Source: Serratia oryzae
GTDB taxonomy: Bacteria; Pseudomonadota; Gammaproteobacteria; Enterobacterales; Enterobacteriaceae
Reading direction: 5' to 3'
Assembly (NCBI RefSeq): GCF_001976145.1
Contig: NZ_MOXD01000006.1
Coordinates: forward strand, 186,001-250,000
DNA: 64,000 bases
Part shown: one piece after another, positions 8,616 to 18,686 of the stretch
Position numbering within the stretch: position 1 is the first letter of the stretch
Layout of the letters: each line of letters opens with the position of its first letter
The notes under the pieces: model-generated
What the model was told of the DNA's origin: nothing
What the model saw: the letters and a program-made list of their open reading frames with translations, nothing else
The model's database searches: none
Program-made: the position numbers and the translations under genes

Positions 8616-9383
8616 TTACCCCGCCAATACCTTCCACAATAAGTGACCATAAACCGGCATCAGCGGTTGTTGCACCAAATAATAGACACTGACCAATACG
8701 GCAACCCAGCTCACTACACAGACGACGCGCAAGCGCAACGGCGTAAGCCAGCGCGCCAACTTATCAGCAGAGCGTTTACCTTCACGCCACCAGCGCCAGC
8801 TCAGCCAAGCGGCCAGCCATATCAGCAGCGCCACCTCAAGCAGCAGCCCCTTGAATAAGCCGCTGCCAGCACTGTTAGGAATATCGATCGCCACACCAGC
8901 CAGAATGCCGGGGAGGAAGTAGACCGGCGGCCAGGTCAAGCAGCCGATAATATTCGGCAGGGCAAATTTGTAGGGCGGCAGATCGAGCATCCCGGCCACC
9001 ATCGGCACCAGTGGGCGGGTTGGGCCAACAAAGCGGCCAATCAGCACGGTAACCATGCTGTGCTGATGCAGCGCGTGCTCGGTTTTATCCAGCATCGACC
9101 GATTCTTTTGCAGAAATGACCAGCGATGCAGGGGCCCTTTGAAGGCGCGGCCGATAAAATAGGAGCTCCAGTCGCCCAGCAGGCAGCCGACAATCCCCGC
9201 CCCCCAGGCCATATAGAAATCCACCTTGCCGCTGCCAATCAGTGCGCCGATGCTGGCCATCATCACCGTGCCGGGCAGCAGCAGCCCGACCAGAGCCAAT
9301 GACTCCAGAAACGCTACCAACATGACCACCATCAGGGTGAAAGCCAATGACTGAGCGATCAGGTGCTGTAAATAGGCTTCCAT
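8616..9383 (-). CDS. yabI: DedA-family inner-membrane protein (YabI-like)
   Basis: Member of the DedA/SNARE-associated family of undecaprenyl phosphate or phospholipid flippases linked to envelope homeostasis. The 255 residues align with E. coli YabI (254 aa). Hallmarks are FLESLALVGLLLPGT near the N-terminus and GRFVGPTRPLVPMVAGM mid-protein, with several hydrophobic helices. ATG 9383 matches the family start and has AGAGG upstream; the longer reading from 9404 adds seven unconserved residues. In E. coli yabI neighbours the thiBPQ genes, so the location is conserved. Substrate specificity is not visible. Confidence 0.9.
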   Translation of the reverse strand: MEAYLQHLIAQSLAFTLMVVMLVAFLESLALVGLLLPGTVMMASIGALIGSGKVDFYMAWGAGIVGCLLGDWSSYFIGRAFKGPLHRWSFLQKNRSMLDKTEHALHQHSMVTVLIGRFVGPTRPLVPMVAGMLDLPPYKFALPNIIGCLTWPPVYFLPGILAGVAIDIPNSAGSGLFKGLLLEVALLIWLAAWLSWRWWREGKRSADKLARWLTPLRLRVVCVVSWVAVLVSVYYLVQQPLMPVYGHLLWKVLAG

Positions 9384-9498
9384 TAGACCTCTGTTCGTTA
9401 GCAAGTGCGCGTGGGCGAAGGATTCTCCGGCTCACCTCACAGCGAGTCAATCAATGAATTATATGTGCTTTTGTTTAGATAAGACGATCATGAAAAAA

Positions 9499-9518
9499 TA
9501 CTGTATAAAAGACCATGC
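9499..9518 (+). promoter_or_regulatory. Possible degenerate LexA box upstream of polB
   Basis: TACTGTATAAAAGACCATGC resembles the E. coli polB SOS box in the left half (ACTGTATAAAA) but has CCAT instead of ACAG in the right half. It lies about 420 nt before polB, separated from it by the tandem repeat array. Its function as a LexA site is doubtful. Confidence 0.35.
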
Positions 9519-9537
9519 TAAAATTCATTTGATTTCG

Positions 9538-9937
9538 CAACAACGCTGCGGCTTGAAGAAGGGTGTATACCCTATGGATTTCAAGTTGCAGCTAGGCGGC
9601 AAGGGCGAGCATCCCCAGGATGCTTACTCAAGTAAGTAACTGGGGTAAACGCACGCAGCCAACAACGCTGCGGCTTGAAGAAGGGTGTATACCCAACGGA
9701 TTTCAAGTTGCAGCTAGGCGGCAAGGGCGAGCATCCCCAGGATGCTTACTCAAGTAAGTGACTGGGGTAAACGCACGCAGCCAACAACGCTGCGGCTTGA
9801 AGAAGGGTGTATACCCAACGGATTTCAAGTTGCAGCTAGGCGGCAAGGGCGAGCATCCCCAGGAGCTTACTCAAGTAAGTGACTGGGGTAAGCGCACGCA
9901 GCCAACAACGCTGCGGCTTGAAAGACGAAGGGTATAT
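9538..9937. repeat. Head-to-tail array of a ~122-bp intergenic repeat (family B)
   Basis: Three nearly identical units of 122, 122 and 121 bp start at 9538, 9660 and 9782, and a fourth partial unit runs from 9903 into the polB start. Each contains GATTTCAAGTTGCAGC, CCCCAGGATGCTTACTCAAG and GCAACAACGCTGCGGCTTGAA-type segments. The boundaries read GGGTGTATACCC, as expected if elements ending GGGTAT(A) were stacked at their TATA ends. Small frames inside are repeat artefacts. Nothing else is seen between the dedA-family gene and polB except the possible LexA half-site at 9499. Confidence 0.9.
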
Positions 9938-12302
9938 GGGATCTCTAGAGCAAGGCTTCATACTCACTCGCCACTGGCGCGACACTCCGGCCGGTACCGA
10001 AGTCGAATTCTGGCTGGCGACCGACCGCGGGCCACAACAGCTTAAACTGGCAGCACAAACCTCGGTGGCCTTTATCCCCGCCGAGCAGCAGGCGCGCGCC
10101 GAATTACTGCTACGCGAAGAACGCCATGTCGAACTGAAACCCCTGCCGCTGCTGGACTTTCACTCCCGCCCGGTGCTCGGCCTTTACTGCCGCCAACATC
10201 GCCAGCTCATCAAGCTGGAGAAACTGCTGAGAGAAGGCGGCGTCAGCGTTTTTGAGGCCGATATCCGCCCGCCCGAGCGCTATCTGATGGAGCGTTTTAT
10301 CACCGCTCCGGTGTGGTTCAGCGGCCAGGCTGATGGTAAAGGCTCATTGTTCAACGGCCAGATGAAACCGGCACCGGACTACCGCCCAGCCCTTAAGCTG
10401 GTCTCGTTGGACATCGAAACCACCGCCCATGGTGAGCTTTACTCCATCGCGCTCGAAGGCTGCGGCCAACGCCAGGTCTACATGCTCGGCCCGGCCAATG
10501 GCGGCAATGAAGCGCTGGATTTCGATCTGGAATACTGCAACAGCCGCCCACAGCTGCTGGAACGGTTGAATCAGTGGCTGGAACAGCACGATCCCGATGC
10601 GATTATCGGTTGGAACCTGGTGCAGTTTGATCTGCGGGTGTTGCAAAAACATGCCGAACGCTACCAGATCCCGCTGCGCTTTGGCCGTGGCGGCAACCTG
10701 CTGGAGTGGCGCGAACATGGCTTCAAGCATAACCACTTCTTTGCCAGCGCCGCCGGGCGCTTGATTATCGACGGTATCGAAGCGCTGAAATCAGCAACCT
10801 GGAACTTCCCCTCTTTCAGCCTGGAGTCGGTGTCACAAGCGCTGCTGGGCGAAGGCAAAGCGATCGACAATCCTTACCAGCGCATGGCCGAAATCGATCG
10901 GCGCTTCGCCGAAGATAAGCCGGCGCTGGCACGTTATAACCTGAAAGACTGCGAATTAGTCACACGCATCTTTGCCAAAACCGAACTGCTGACCTTCTTG
11001 CTGGAACGCGCCACCGTCACCGGTCTGGCGGCCGATCGCAGCGGCGGATCGGTGGCGGCGTTCAGCCACCTGTATATCCCGCGCATGCACCGGCAGGGCT
11101 ACGTGGCCCCTAATCTGGGGGAGTTGCCCGAGGAACACAGCCCCGGCGGCTTTGTGATGGACTCACAGCCCGGCCTGTATGATTCGGTTCTGGTGCTGGA
11201 TTACAAAAGCCTGTACCCGTCGATCATCCGCACTTTCTTGATCGACCCGGTCGGGCTGGTGGAAGGCATGCAGCACCCTGACGATGCCGATTCCGTTCCC
11301 GGCTTTCGCCAGGCGCGTTTTTCGCGCAGCAAGCACTGCCTGCCGGAGATCGTCAACCAGATCTGGCAGGGGCGTGAAGCGGCCAAACGCCAGCAGAATA
11401 AGCCGCTGTCGCAGGCGTTGAAGATCATCATGAACGCCTTTTACGGCGTGCTGGGCTCGAGCGGGTGCCGTTTCTTCGATCCGCGCCTGGCTTCGTCGAT
11501 CACCCTGCGCGGCCATGAGATCATGCGCCAGACGCGGGAACTGATCGAGGCACAAGGCTATCAGGTGATCTACGGCGATACCGACTCGACCTTCGTCTGG
11601 CTGAAGCAAGCGCACAGCGATCCACAGGCAACAGAGATTGGCCGCCAGCTGGTCGCACACGTCAACCAGTGGTGGCAGCAGCACCTGCAACAGCAGTACG
11701 GGTTGGAAAATGCGCTGGAGCTGGAGTTTGAAACCCATTACTCACGCTTTCTGATGCCCACCATCCGCGGTGCGGAACAGGGCAGCAAAAAGCGTTACGC
11801 AGGGCTGATTGCCAAACCGGACGGCAGCGAACAGATGGTGTATAAAGGCCTGGAAACGGTGCGCAGCGACTGGACCCCGCTGGCGCAACAGTTCCAGCAG
11901 CAGCTTTACCGGCTGATTTTCAAGCAGTTGCCCTACCAGGATTTTGTTCGTGACTACGTGGCTAAAACGCTCAACGGTGAATTTGACGATCAGTTGGTCT
12001 ACCGCAAGCGCCTGCGGCGCAAGCTGAGCGATTACCAGCGTAACGTGCCGCCTCATGTGCGCGCGGCGCGCATCGCCGACGACTATAACCGCCAGCAAGG
12101 GCGGCCGTTGCAGTATCAGAACGGGGGATGGATCAGCTACGTGATGACCCTCGCCGGGCCAGAACCGCTGGAAACGCAACATTCACCGATTGATTACGAT
12201 CATTATCTCGAACGTCAGCTACAACCGGTAGCAGACGCTATACTTCCATTTCTGCACGACGATTTCACCACGTTGGTGACCGGGCAGATGGGGCTATTCT
12301 GA
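9936..12302 (+). CDS. polB: DNA polymerase II
   Basis: Family B polymerase with 3'-5' exonuclease activity used in SOS repair and replication restart. The 788 residues match E. coli PolB (783 aa): exonuclease motif [12 protein letters not shown] near residue 155, polymerase motif [14 protein letters not shown] near 420, motif [12 protein letters not shown] near 500 and motif C YGDTDST near 547. The start ATG 9936 gives [16 protein letters not shown], which aligns with the family N-terminus. The frame is open back to 9879, but that part is repeat sequence. The Shine-Dalgarno (GAAGGG, 9927-9932) belongs to the repeat, so translation initiation appears to be supplied by it. Confidence 0.96.
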   Translation: MGSLEQGFILTRHWRDTPAGTEVEFWLATDRGPQQLKLAAQTSVAFIPAEQQARAELLLREERHVELKPLPLLDFHSRPVLGLYCRQHRQLIKLEKLLREGGVSVFEADIRPPERYLMERFITAPVWFSGQADGKGSLFNGQMKPAPDYRPALKLVSLDIETTAHGELYSIALEGCGQRQVYMLGPANGGNEALDFDLEYCNSRPQLLERLNQWLEQHDPDAIIGWNLVQFDLRVLQKHAERYQIPLRFGRGGNLLEWREHGFKHNHFFASAAGRLIIDGIEALKSATWNFPSFSLESVSQALLGEGKAIDNPYQRMAEIDRRFAEDKPALARYNLKDCELVTRIFAKTELLTFLLERATVTGLAADRSGGSVAAFSHLYIPRMHRQGYVAPNLGELPEEHSPGGFVMDSQPGLYDSVLVLDYKSLYPSIIRTFLIDPVGLVEGMQHPDDADSVPGFRQARFSRSKHCLPEIVNQIWQGREAAKRQQNKPLSQALKIIMNAFYGVLGSSGCRFFDPRLASSITLRGHEIMRQTRELIEAQGYQVIYGDTDSTFVWLKQAHSDPQATEIGRQLVAHVNQWWQQHLQQQYGLENALELEFETHYSRFLMPTIRGAEQGSKKRYAGLIAKPDGSEQMVYKGLETVRSDWTPLAQQFQQQLYRLIFKQLPYQDFVRDYVAKTLNGEFDDQLVYRKRLRRKLSDYQRNVPPHVRAARIADDYNRQQGRPLQYQNGGWISYVMTLAGPEPLETQHSPIDYDHYLERQLQPVADAILPFLHDDFTTLVTGQMGLF

Positions 12303-12499
12303 TATTATTCTTACCAGCCAAGCGGTAGAAAGAGGTCAGAAAAATCATCGGGTTTTGCAGGTGACGAATGCGTCGCCTTCCATTACCATAGCGCCCTTCC
12401 CAAATTCTGAACCATTCACCGTGCCGTATTGATGACGTATTCATGGTGTTAATAGCTATTGCCCGTCAAATGAAAACAAACCGGGAATAGCGTAACGAC

Positions 12500-12602
12500 G
12501 GTCAGTTAAGCAGAAAGTGCATCACCATTCGGCACATTGCTGAAAGTTGCGCCCCCTCTCCCCAAGGAGAGGGAGCTGGTTAGTCTTAACTGACCAGCAT
12601 TA
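12500..12602. repeat. MITE-like repeat family C, short copy
   Basis: The ends GGTCAGTTAAG (12500-12510) and CTTAACTGACC (12585-12595) are perfect inverted repeats. The interior has a CCCTCTCCCC/GGAGAGGG hairpin. Longer relatives lie at 15617-15778 and 51122-51302; this copy looks internally deleted. The rest of the polB-rapA interval (12303-12499, 12603-12687) shows no gene; it should contain the rapA promoter. Confidence 0.82.
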
Positions 12603-12687
12603 GAGAATAAAAAGCATTTGAAACAGGTCGCCAGTCCCCACCTGCCTGGCGATAAGACTTACTTAATAAGAATCGAGCCGACAAACT

Positions 12688-15594
12688 ATGCCTTTTACAC
12701 TTGGTCAACGCTGGATCAGCGATACGGAAAGCGAATTGGGACTGGGAACTGTGGTAGCGCTGGATGTGCGTATGGTCACCCTGCTTTTCCCCGCCACCGG
12801 CGAAAACCGCCTCTATGCCAGAAACGACTCGCCGATCACCCGCGTGATGTTTAATCCGGGTGATACCATCAGCCATCATGAAGGCTGGCAGTTGCAGGTA
12901 GAGGAAGTCAAAGAGGAAAACGGCCTGCTGACCTATATCGGCCTGCGCATGGATACCCAGGAAGCAGGGGTTGCCATGCGCGAAGTACTGCTGGACAGCA
13001 AACTGACCTTCAGCAAACCACAGGACCGCCTGTTTGCCGGCCAGATCGACCGTATGGATCGTTTTGCTCTGCGCTTTCGCGCACGTAAATACCAGAGTGA
13101 GCAGTACCGCCTGCCGTTCGCTGGCCTGCGCGGTATGCGCGCCAGCCTGATCCCACACCAGTTACACATCGCCTATGAAGTCGGCCAGCGCCATGCGCCG
13201 CGCGTGCTGCTGGCGGATGAAGTTGGCCTGGGTAAAACCATCGAAGCCGGGATGATCATTCACCAGCAACTGCTGGCCGGCCGCGCCGAACGCGTGCTGA
13301 TCGTGGTGCCGGAAACCCTGCAACACCAGTGGCTGGTCGAGATGATGCGCCGCTTCAACATCTATTTCTCACTGTTCGACGACAGCCGCTATTCCGAAGC
13401 GATGCTGGATAGCAGCAACCCGTTCGAAACCGAACAGTTGGTGATCTGCTCGCTGGACTTCGTGCGCCGCAACAAACAGCGCCTTGAGCAGTTGGCCGAC
13501 GCCCATTGGGATCTGCTGGTGGTGGACGAAGCCCACCATCTGGCCTGGAGTGAAGAGGCCCCCAGCCGTGAATACCAGGTGATCGAGCAGTTGGCAGAAC
13601 ATATCCCCGGCGTGCTGCTGCTGACCGCAACCCCAGAGCAGCTTGGCCAGCAAAGCCATTTCGCCCGTTTGCGCCTGCTGGATCCGAGCCGTTTCCATGA
13701 TTACGAAGAGTTTGTCACCGAGCAGCAGAAATATCGCCCGGTCGCCGATGCGGTCACGCTGCTGCTAAGCGGCGAGCGCCTGGCCGACGATAAACTCAAC
13801 CTGCTGGGCGAACTGATTGACGAACAGGACATTGAGCCGTTGCTCAAAGCGGCCAACAGCGACAGCGATAACAGCGTGCAGGCGCGCCAGGAACTGGTCA
13901 CCATGCTGATGGATCGCCATGGCACCAGCCGCGTGCTGTTCCGTAACACCCGCAACGGGGTGAAGGGCTTCCCGCGCCGCAACCTGCATCAGATCAAGCT
14001 GCCGCTGCCAGCCCAGTATCAGACGGCGATCAAAGTCTCCAGCATTATGGGGGCGAAGAAAAGCGTCGAAGCCCGCGCCCGCGATATGCTGTACCCCGAG
14101 CAGATTTATCAGGAATTCGAAGGGGAAAATGCCACCTGGTGGAACTTTGACCCGCGTGTGGAATGGCTGCTGGACTACCTGATCGCCAACCGCCATGAAA
14201 AAGTGCTGGTGATTTGTGCTAAAGCCGACACCGCGCTGCAACTGGAGCAGGTGTTGCGTGAGCGGGAAGCGATCCGCGCCGCCGTGTTCCACGAAGGGCT
14301 GACGATTATCGAGCGCGATCGCGCCGCCGCCTACTTCGCCTCACAAGAAGAAGGGGCGCAGGTGCTGCTGTGTTCTGAAATCGGTTCCGAAGGGCGTAAC
14401 TTCCAGTTTGCCAGCCAGATGGTGATGTTCGATCTGCCGTTCAACCCAGACCTGCTGGAACAGCGTATCGGCCGCCTGGATCGTATCGGCCAGATGCACG
14501 ATATTCAGATTATGGTGCCTTACCTGGAAGACACCGCGCAGGCGATATTGGGGCGTTGGTTCCACGAAGGGCTGGATGCCTTCGAGCACACCTGCCCGAC
14601 CGGCCGCCCTATTTACGACAGCAGCTACGAGCAGTTGATTGGTTACTTGGCAGCGCCAACCGAGCAGGAAGGGCTGGACGAGTTTATCCACGCCTGCCGC
14701 CAGCAGCACAATCAACTCAAGGCGCAGTTGGAACAGGGGCGCGATCGGTTGCTGGAAATGCACTCCAACGGCGGTGAAAAAGCCCTGGCGCTGGCAGAAG
14801 CGATTGCCGCACAGGACAACGACATCAATCTGGTGAGTTTTGCCCTTAACCTGTTCGACATCGTCGGCATTAATCAGGAAGACCGCAGCGATAACCTGAT
14901 CGTGCTGACGCCGTCAGACCATATGCTGGTGCCGGATTTCCCGGGCTTGCCGCAGGATGGCTGCACCGTGACTTTCGATCGCGATCAGGCCCTGTCGCGG
15001 GAAGATGCCCAGTTCGTCAGTTGGGAACACCCGATTATCCGCAACGGCCTGGACCTGATCCTGTCTGGTGATACCGGCAGTTGTGCGGTATCCCTGCTGA
15101 AGAACAAATCGCTGCCGGTGGGAACGCTGCTGGTAGAACTGGTGTATGTGGTCGAGGCGCAGGCGCCGAAACACCTGCAGTTGACCCGCTTCCTGCCCCC
15201 CACGCCAATCCGTATGCTGATGGATCGTAAAGGCACCAATCTGGCGGCACAGGTGGAGTTCGAAAGCTTTAACCGCCAGTTGAACGCGGTGAACCGCCAC
15301 ACTTCCAGCAAGCTGGTGAATGCGGTGCAGCAGGACGTGCACGCGATGCTGCAACAGGCTGAAAGCCTGGTGGAAGCACAGGCACGCGAACTGATCGAAC
15401 TGGCCAAGCAGGAAGCCGATGACAAGCTGAGTACCGAGCTGGCACGCCTGGAAGCCCTGAAAGCGGTTAACCCGAACATCCGCGACGATGAAGTGGAAGC
15501 GTTGGAGTTCAACCGCAAGCAGGTGCTGGCCAACCTCAACGAAGCAGGCTGGCGCTTGGATGCCATCCGTCTGGTGGTAGTGACTCACCAATAA
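12688..15594 (+). CDS. rapA: RNA polymerase-associated SWI2/SNF2 ATPase RapA
   Basis: RNA polymerase-bound translocase that recycles stalled or post-termination polymerase. At 968 residues it is exactly the E. coli length and highly similar. It has N-terminal Tudor-like domains ([20 protein letters not shown]), Walker [14 protein letters not shown] near residue 175, the DEAH box VVDEAHHL near 280 and a C-terminal helicase lobe with [12 protein letters not shown] near 595. The ribosome site is weak. Flanked on both sides by family C repeats. In E. coli the order is polB-rapA-rluA; here about 15.7 kb of other genes separates rapA from rluA. Confidence 0.97.
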   Translation: MPFTLGQRWISDTESELGLGTVVALDVRMVTLLFPATGENRLYARNDSPITRVMFNPGDTISHHEGWQLQVEEVKEENGLLTYIGLRMDTQEAGVAMREVLLDSKLTFSKPQDRLFAGQIDRMDRFALRFRARKYQSEQYRLPFAGLRGMRASLIPHQLHIAYEVGQRHAPRVLLADEVGLGKTIEAGMIIHQQLLAGRAERVLIVVPETLQHQWLVEMMRRFNIYFSLFDDSRYSEAMLDSSNPFETEQLVICSLDFVRRNKQRLEQLADAHWDLLVVDEAHHLAWSEEAPSREYQVIEQLAEHIPGVLLLTATPEQLGQQSHFARLRLLDPSRFHDYEEFVTEQQKYRPVADAVTLLLSGERLADDKLNLLGELIDEQDIEPLLKAANSDSDNSVQARQELVTMLMDRHGTSRVLFRNTRNGVKGFPRRNLHQIKLPLPAQYQTAIKVSSIMGAKKSVEARARDMLYPEQIYQEFEGENATWWNFDPRVEWLLDYLIANRHEKVLVICAKADTALQLEQVLREREAIRAAVFHEGLTIIERDRAAAYFASQEEGAQVLLCSEIGSEGRNFQFASQMVMFDLPFNPDLLEQRIGRLDRIGQMHDIQIMVPYLEDTAQAILGRWFHEGLDAFEHTCPTGRPIYDSSYEQLIGYLAAPTEQEGLDEFIHACRQQHNQLKAQLEQGRDRLLEMHSNGGEKALALAEAIAAQDNDINLVSFALNLFDIVGINQEDRSDNLIVLTPSDHMLVPDFPGLPQDGCTVTFDRDQALSREDAQFVSWEHPIIRNGLDLILSGDTGSCAVSLLKNKSLPVGTLLVELVYVVEAQAPKHLQLTRFLPPTPIRMLMDRKGTNLAAQVEFESFNRQLNAVNRHTSSKLVNAVQQDVHAMLQQAESLVEAQARELIELAKQEADDKLSTELARLEALKAVNPNIRDDEVEALEFNRKQVLANLNEAGWRLDAIRLVVVTHQ

Positions 15595-15616
15595 TCGCAA
15601 GCGGGGAGCTTTGGCT

Positions 15617-15778
15617 CTAATGGTTAGTTCCCTCTCCCTTAGGGAGAGGGTTAGGGTGAGGGGACGATCACCGCACGACTTGCCCCTCACCCCGGCCCTC
15701 TCCCACAGGGAGAGGGGGCGACGCCTTTAGCAATTGATGCGTGATTATGTCGCTTTGCGCTTAACTAACCAGCATGAG
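15617..15778. repeat. MITE-like repeat family C, full-length copy (inverted)
   Basis: The element ends with TTAACTAACCAGCAT and begins TGGTTAGTTCCCTC. Read on the minus strand it is homologous over its whole length to the copy at 51122-51302, with shared blocks CAATTGCTAAAGG, GGGAGAGGGCCGGGGTGAGGGG and CCCTCACCCTAACCCTCTCCC. The two hairpins with CCCTCTCC/GGGAGAGGG stems are kept. Confidence 0.85.
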
Positions 15779-15794
15779 AGTTTCAGTTCCCCAT

Positions 15795-16097
15795 TTATTC
15801 CCCAACACGCTCCAGAATCCCCTGCCCGACGCCGATGCACAGGGTGCAGAGCGCATAACGCCACTCCAATTCCAAAGTTACCGTCAACGCTAAACGTGCC
15901 CCGCTCATGCCCAAAGGATGCCCCAAGGCGATAGCCCCACCATTCCGGTTAACCTGCTCGGCATCATCAGGCAGCCCCAACTGGCGTAATACCGCTAGAG
16001 GGATCGCGGCGAGATCATCGGCACGTAAGCTGGCCAGCGCTCCAGCATAGCGGCCTATAGGCGTGCGTACACCATCACAGATAAACGCATGCTGAAT
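15795..16097 (-). pseudogene. Acetyl-CoA acyltransferase (3-oxoadipyl-CoA thiolase-like) relic with internal deletion
   Basis: The 100-codon open frame reads as the two ends of a thiolase joined in frame. It has the N-terminal [17 protein letters not shown] and [11 protein letters not shown], typical of PcaF/PaaJ thiolases, then the C-terminal [18 protein letters not shown] and CIGVGQG with the catalytic His and second Cys. About 300 residues between them, including the nucleophilic Cys, are gone. The first codon is ATT where ATG is expected, and no ribosome site is seen. A full thiolase has about 400 residues, so this cannot be active. It lies on the same strand as the acyl-CoA operon at 21.9-26.9 kb and may once have belonged to it. 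Confidence 0.85.
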
Positions 16098-16591
16098 AGA
16101 ATTTTAATCAATAAAAACATTATCTTATGCAAATCTCGCGCCGCTAATGAGAACCATAAACCTGCGCGGTGGGAACAACCCTCTGTGAGCTAGGCATGCA
16201 AACAAATAGCCATTATTTGCAACATATATCTAACTTTTTGATTATTTTTTGTAACATTATTTTGTATAAATTATTTCATTATGTCTATATTAATCGAGAA
16301 TGACATCGTTATTCACCTGCAATGCCCATGAGTAAACCCTGTCTGTAGCCAACACCAGAGAAACAGGAACGCTTCTGTGCCGTGCTCATTACCGCAGCAC
16401 CACCGTTGCGCAAATCAAAATAAACAGGCCGCCGTTGCTCGGAACCAACAGGCGCCAAGATGTGGGCAAGTAACAACTGAAGTAACCCTCGACGGCATGG
16501 CCAAGCCAGCGCTTGGCCAGGTTCATGGAGCACTGTCCCTGCAACTTGTAAGAGCAAGGGGATGAAAAAAACCGTTATTCTGGGAGGAACG
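16098..16591. other. Intergenic region upstream of the liv-type operon
   Basis: About 490 nt separate the thiolase relic from the binding-protein gene. 16200-16310 is strongly AT-rich, suitable for promoter or regulator binding. 16310-16560 has an open minus-strand frame that continues antisense to the binding-protein gene; I cannot assign it to any family and treat it as non-coding or decayed. The last 10 codons before 16592 (from ATG 16562) are in frame with the binding protein but precede its strong ribosome site. Confidence 0.5.
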
Positions 16592-17761
16592 ATGAACTTA
16601 ACAAAATGGCTCACCATTAGCTTGTCGTGCATCGCTGCACTGACAGCCCAATCGCCCGCCCACGCGGCGCAATACCAGGTCGGTGAAGTGATCTCACTGA
16701 CCGGAGTGAATGCCCGCGGTGGCACGGGTATGCATGAAGGGATCAAAGTCGCGGAAGCGGTGTTTAACCAGCGCCCCGGCAGCGTAAAGATCAAGATCCA
16801 GACGATCGACGATGAATCCTCACCGGCTAAAGCGGTGGCGGCGGTAGAAAGATTAGCCGCCAATAACGTGATCGCCATTACCGGCGGAGCCACCTCTGAT
16901 ATCGTTGGGCCTGCCGCGACTGCGGCCGATAAACTGGGGCTGCCCTTTATGACCTCGGGGGGCACCAGCAGTGAGTTTCTCACCCAAGGCTTCCACTCTT
17001 TCTTTCGCATCAACAATACCACCGGCTATGTCAAAGCGATGGCTGGCCTGCTGGATACCATGCAGATCAACAAGCTGGCCATCATCTATTCCACCAAGAA
17101 ATCCACCAGCGAAATGGCACGCATGATGCAGCAACAGATGGCCGAGAAAGGCGTCACGGTCACCATGCACCCCTTTGAAGCCACCACGGTGGATTTCAAG
17201 CCGATTATCAACAAGATCAAGCTGCAAGATCGGCCGGATGCCATCAACATGATTGGCTATGAGAACGATTATGTCGGCATTTTGCGGGCCACCAGAGTGC
17301 TCCGGCCGCCGGTGAAGGCCATGGTCGGTGCCTGGCAAATCGCCACCGCCAAGATGTATCAGGACTTCCCTGACTTAGTCGACAAAACCTACGGTACCGA
17401 GATGCTGCCGGTTCCGGTCACCTTCAACCGGCCAGAAGGCCAGGCGTTTGAGGCCGCGTTCCGCAAACTCTACCCGCATGAGCCGGATTACCTTTCACAG
17501 TACGGTTTTGTGCAGGGCATGCTGCTGTTCGAAGCCATCGCCCGGGCAGAAGCGGCAGGCACGCTGGAGAAAGGCGGCATTGCCCAGGAACTGCGCTCTA
17601 CCGCGGTGGACACCATCATTGGCCAGGTACGCTTCAGCGCGCAGGGTGACAATGAGGAATTCATGCAGAACATCGGCCAACACCAAAAGGGGAAAATCGC
17701 CATTGTCTGGCCTGCGAGCGCCGCTACGGGGACCATGGAATTTCCAGGTACGCCTTGGTAA
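16592..17761 (+). CDS. Branched-chain amino acid-type ABC transporter substrate-binding protein (LivK-like)
   Basis: Periplasmic receptor of the Peripla_BP_6 family, 389 residues. It has a signal peptide of about 25 residues ending SPAHA before AQYQVG, then the typical opening VGEVISLTGVNARGGTGMHEGIKVA and an ITGGATSDIVGPAATAADKLGLPFMTSGG segment that lines the ligand cleft in this family. ATG 16592 is chosen because GGGAGGAA immediately precedes it. It is followed by two permease and two ATPase genes. Family members bind branched-chain amino acids, urea, amides, aromatic acids and dicarboxylates; the true substrate cannot be read from the sequence. Confidence 0.9.
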   Translation: MNLTKWLTISLSCIAALTAQSPAHAAQYQVGEVISLTGVNARGGTGMHEGIKVAEAVFNQRPGSVKIKIQTIDDESSPAKAVAAVERLAANNVIAITGGATSDIVGPAATAADKLGLPFMTSGGTSSEFLTQGFHSFFRINNTTGYVKAMAGLLDTMQINKLAIIYSTKKSTSEMARMMQQQMAEKGVTVTMHPFEATTVDFKPIINKIKLQDRPDAINMIGYENDYVGILRATRVLRPPVKAMVGAWQIATAKMYQDFPDLVDKTYGTEMLPVPVTFNRPEGQAFEAAFRKLYPHEPDYLSQYGFVQGMLLFEAIARAEAAGTLEKGGIAQELRSTAVDTIIGQVRFSAQGDNEEFMQNIGQHQKGKIAIVWPASAATGTMEFPGTPW

Positions 17762-17806
17762 AGCCGTGCTGTCTGGATGTTCACCCCACCTGAATAAGAG
17801 GTGTGC

Positions 17807-18679
17807 ATGACTGAATTATTGCTTCAATCGTTATATTCCGGCCTGCTGGCGGGCAGTGTGTACGCCCTGGTTGCACTGGGGCTGGCGCTGGTGTTTGGCA
17901 TTATGCGGCTGGTGAATCTGGCGCATGGCGAGCTGGTGCTGCTGGCAGGCTATATTGCCTATACCTTCGAGTCGTCTACCGGTTTCGGGCCGCTCTGGTC
18001 AATCCCGCTGGCGTTTGTGGTGGTGTGTGCCGCCGCGCTCGGGATCTATGCGCTGCTCAGCCGCATCAAGATCGACCGGGAACTCAACTCACTGCTGTTA
18101 ACCTATGGCGTGGGCGTGATTCTCACCAACCTGATCCTGCTGATCTGGAATGCCAATATCCGCTCCAGCAGCTCAGTGTGGTTACAGGAGCCGATCGTGA
18201 TCGGCGATCTGTATGCCATGCAGGGTGAACTGGTAGCGTTCGTGATGAGCCTGCTGTTACTGGTTCTGCTCTGGAAATGGCTGGCACGCAGCTGGTATGG
18301 CCGCGCCGTGCGGGCGGTTTCCAGCCACCGCGAAGCCGCGATGCTGATGGGGATCAACCCGAAACAGACCGAGATGATCTCATTCCTGCTGGCAGGGATG
18401 ATGGCCTCGGTGGCCGGGGTAGCGATCTACTGCACCCGGGTGATCCAGCCCTCGTTAGGGGAAGCGCTGACCATTAAGGCGTTCATTATTACCGTGCTGG
18501 CGGGGATCGGTTCTATTCCTGGCGTGTTAGTGGGGGCGATTGTGATCGGTGTGGCTGAAGCCATGAGCGCCACCCTGCTCAACCCGGCCTGGCAGGACTT
18601 AATCAGTATGGGGCTGTTCCTGCTGGTACTGTTCCTGCGTCCTAATGGTTTGTTCGGCGCAGTACGGCGTCAGGGATAA
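17807..18679 (+). CDS. ABC transporter permease, LivH type
   Basis: Inner-membrane permease of the branched-chain amino acid transporter class, 290 residues with about eight hydrophobic helices. The signature LALVFGIMRLVNLAHGELVLLAGY lies near residues 28-51 and the cytoplasmic coupling loop around AVRAVSSHREAAMLMGI. ATG 17807 is preceded by AAGAGG; the reading can begin two codons earlier at GTG 17801. Second gene of the five-gene operon. Confidence 0.92.
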   Translation: MTELLLQSLYSGLLAGSVYALVALGLALVFGIMRLVNLAHGELVLLAGYIAYTFESSTGFGPLWSIPLAFVVVCAAALGIYALLSRIKIDRELNSLLLTYGVGVILTNLILLIWNANIRSSSSVWLQEPIVIGDLYAMQGELVAFVMSLLLLVLLWKWLARSWYGRAVRAVSSHREAAMLMGINPKQTEMISFLLAGMMASVAGVAIYCTRVIQPSLGEALTIKAFIITVLAGIGSIPGVLVGAIVIGVAEAMSATLLNPAWQDLISMGLFLLVLFLRPNGLFGAVRRQG

Positions 18680-18686
18680 TGCGATC

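Noticed and set aside
9454-9639. 61-codon frame and a similar one at 9758-10045
   Set aside because: Both are readings of the tandem repeat and produce repeated peptide segments with no homology.
9538-9902. CRISPR-like tandem repeats
   Set aside because: Units are about 122 bp and adjoin without unique spacers; they are stacked copies of one intergenic repeat, and no cas gene is near.
9879-9935. N-terminal extension of polB by 19 codons
   Set aside because: The extension is repeat sequence, is absent from PolB homologues, and the family N-terminus starts at 9936.
16309-17022. 237-codon minus-strand frame upstream of and opposite the binding-protein gene
   Set aside because: Most of it is antisense to the conserved binding protein, and the remaining 80 codons resemble no family I know. 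A decayed gene cannot be fully excluded.
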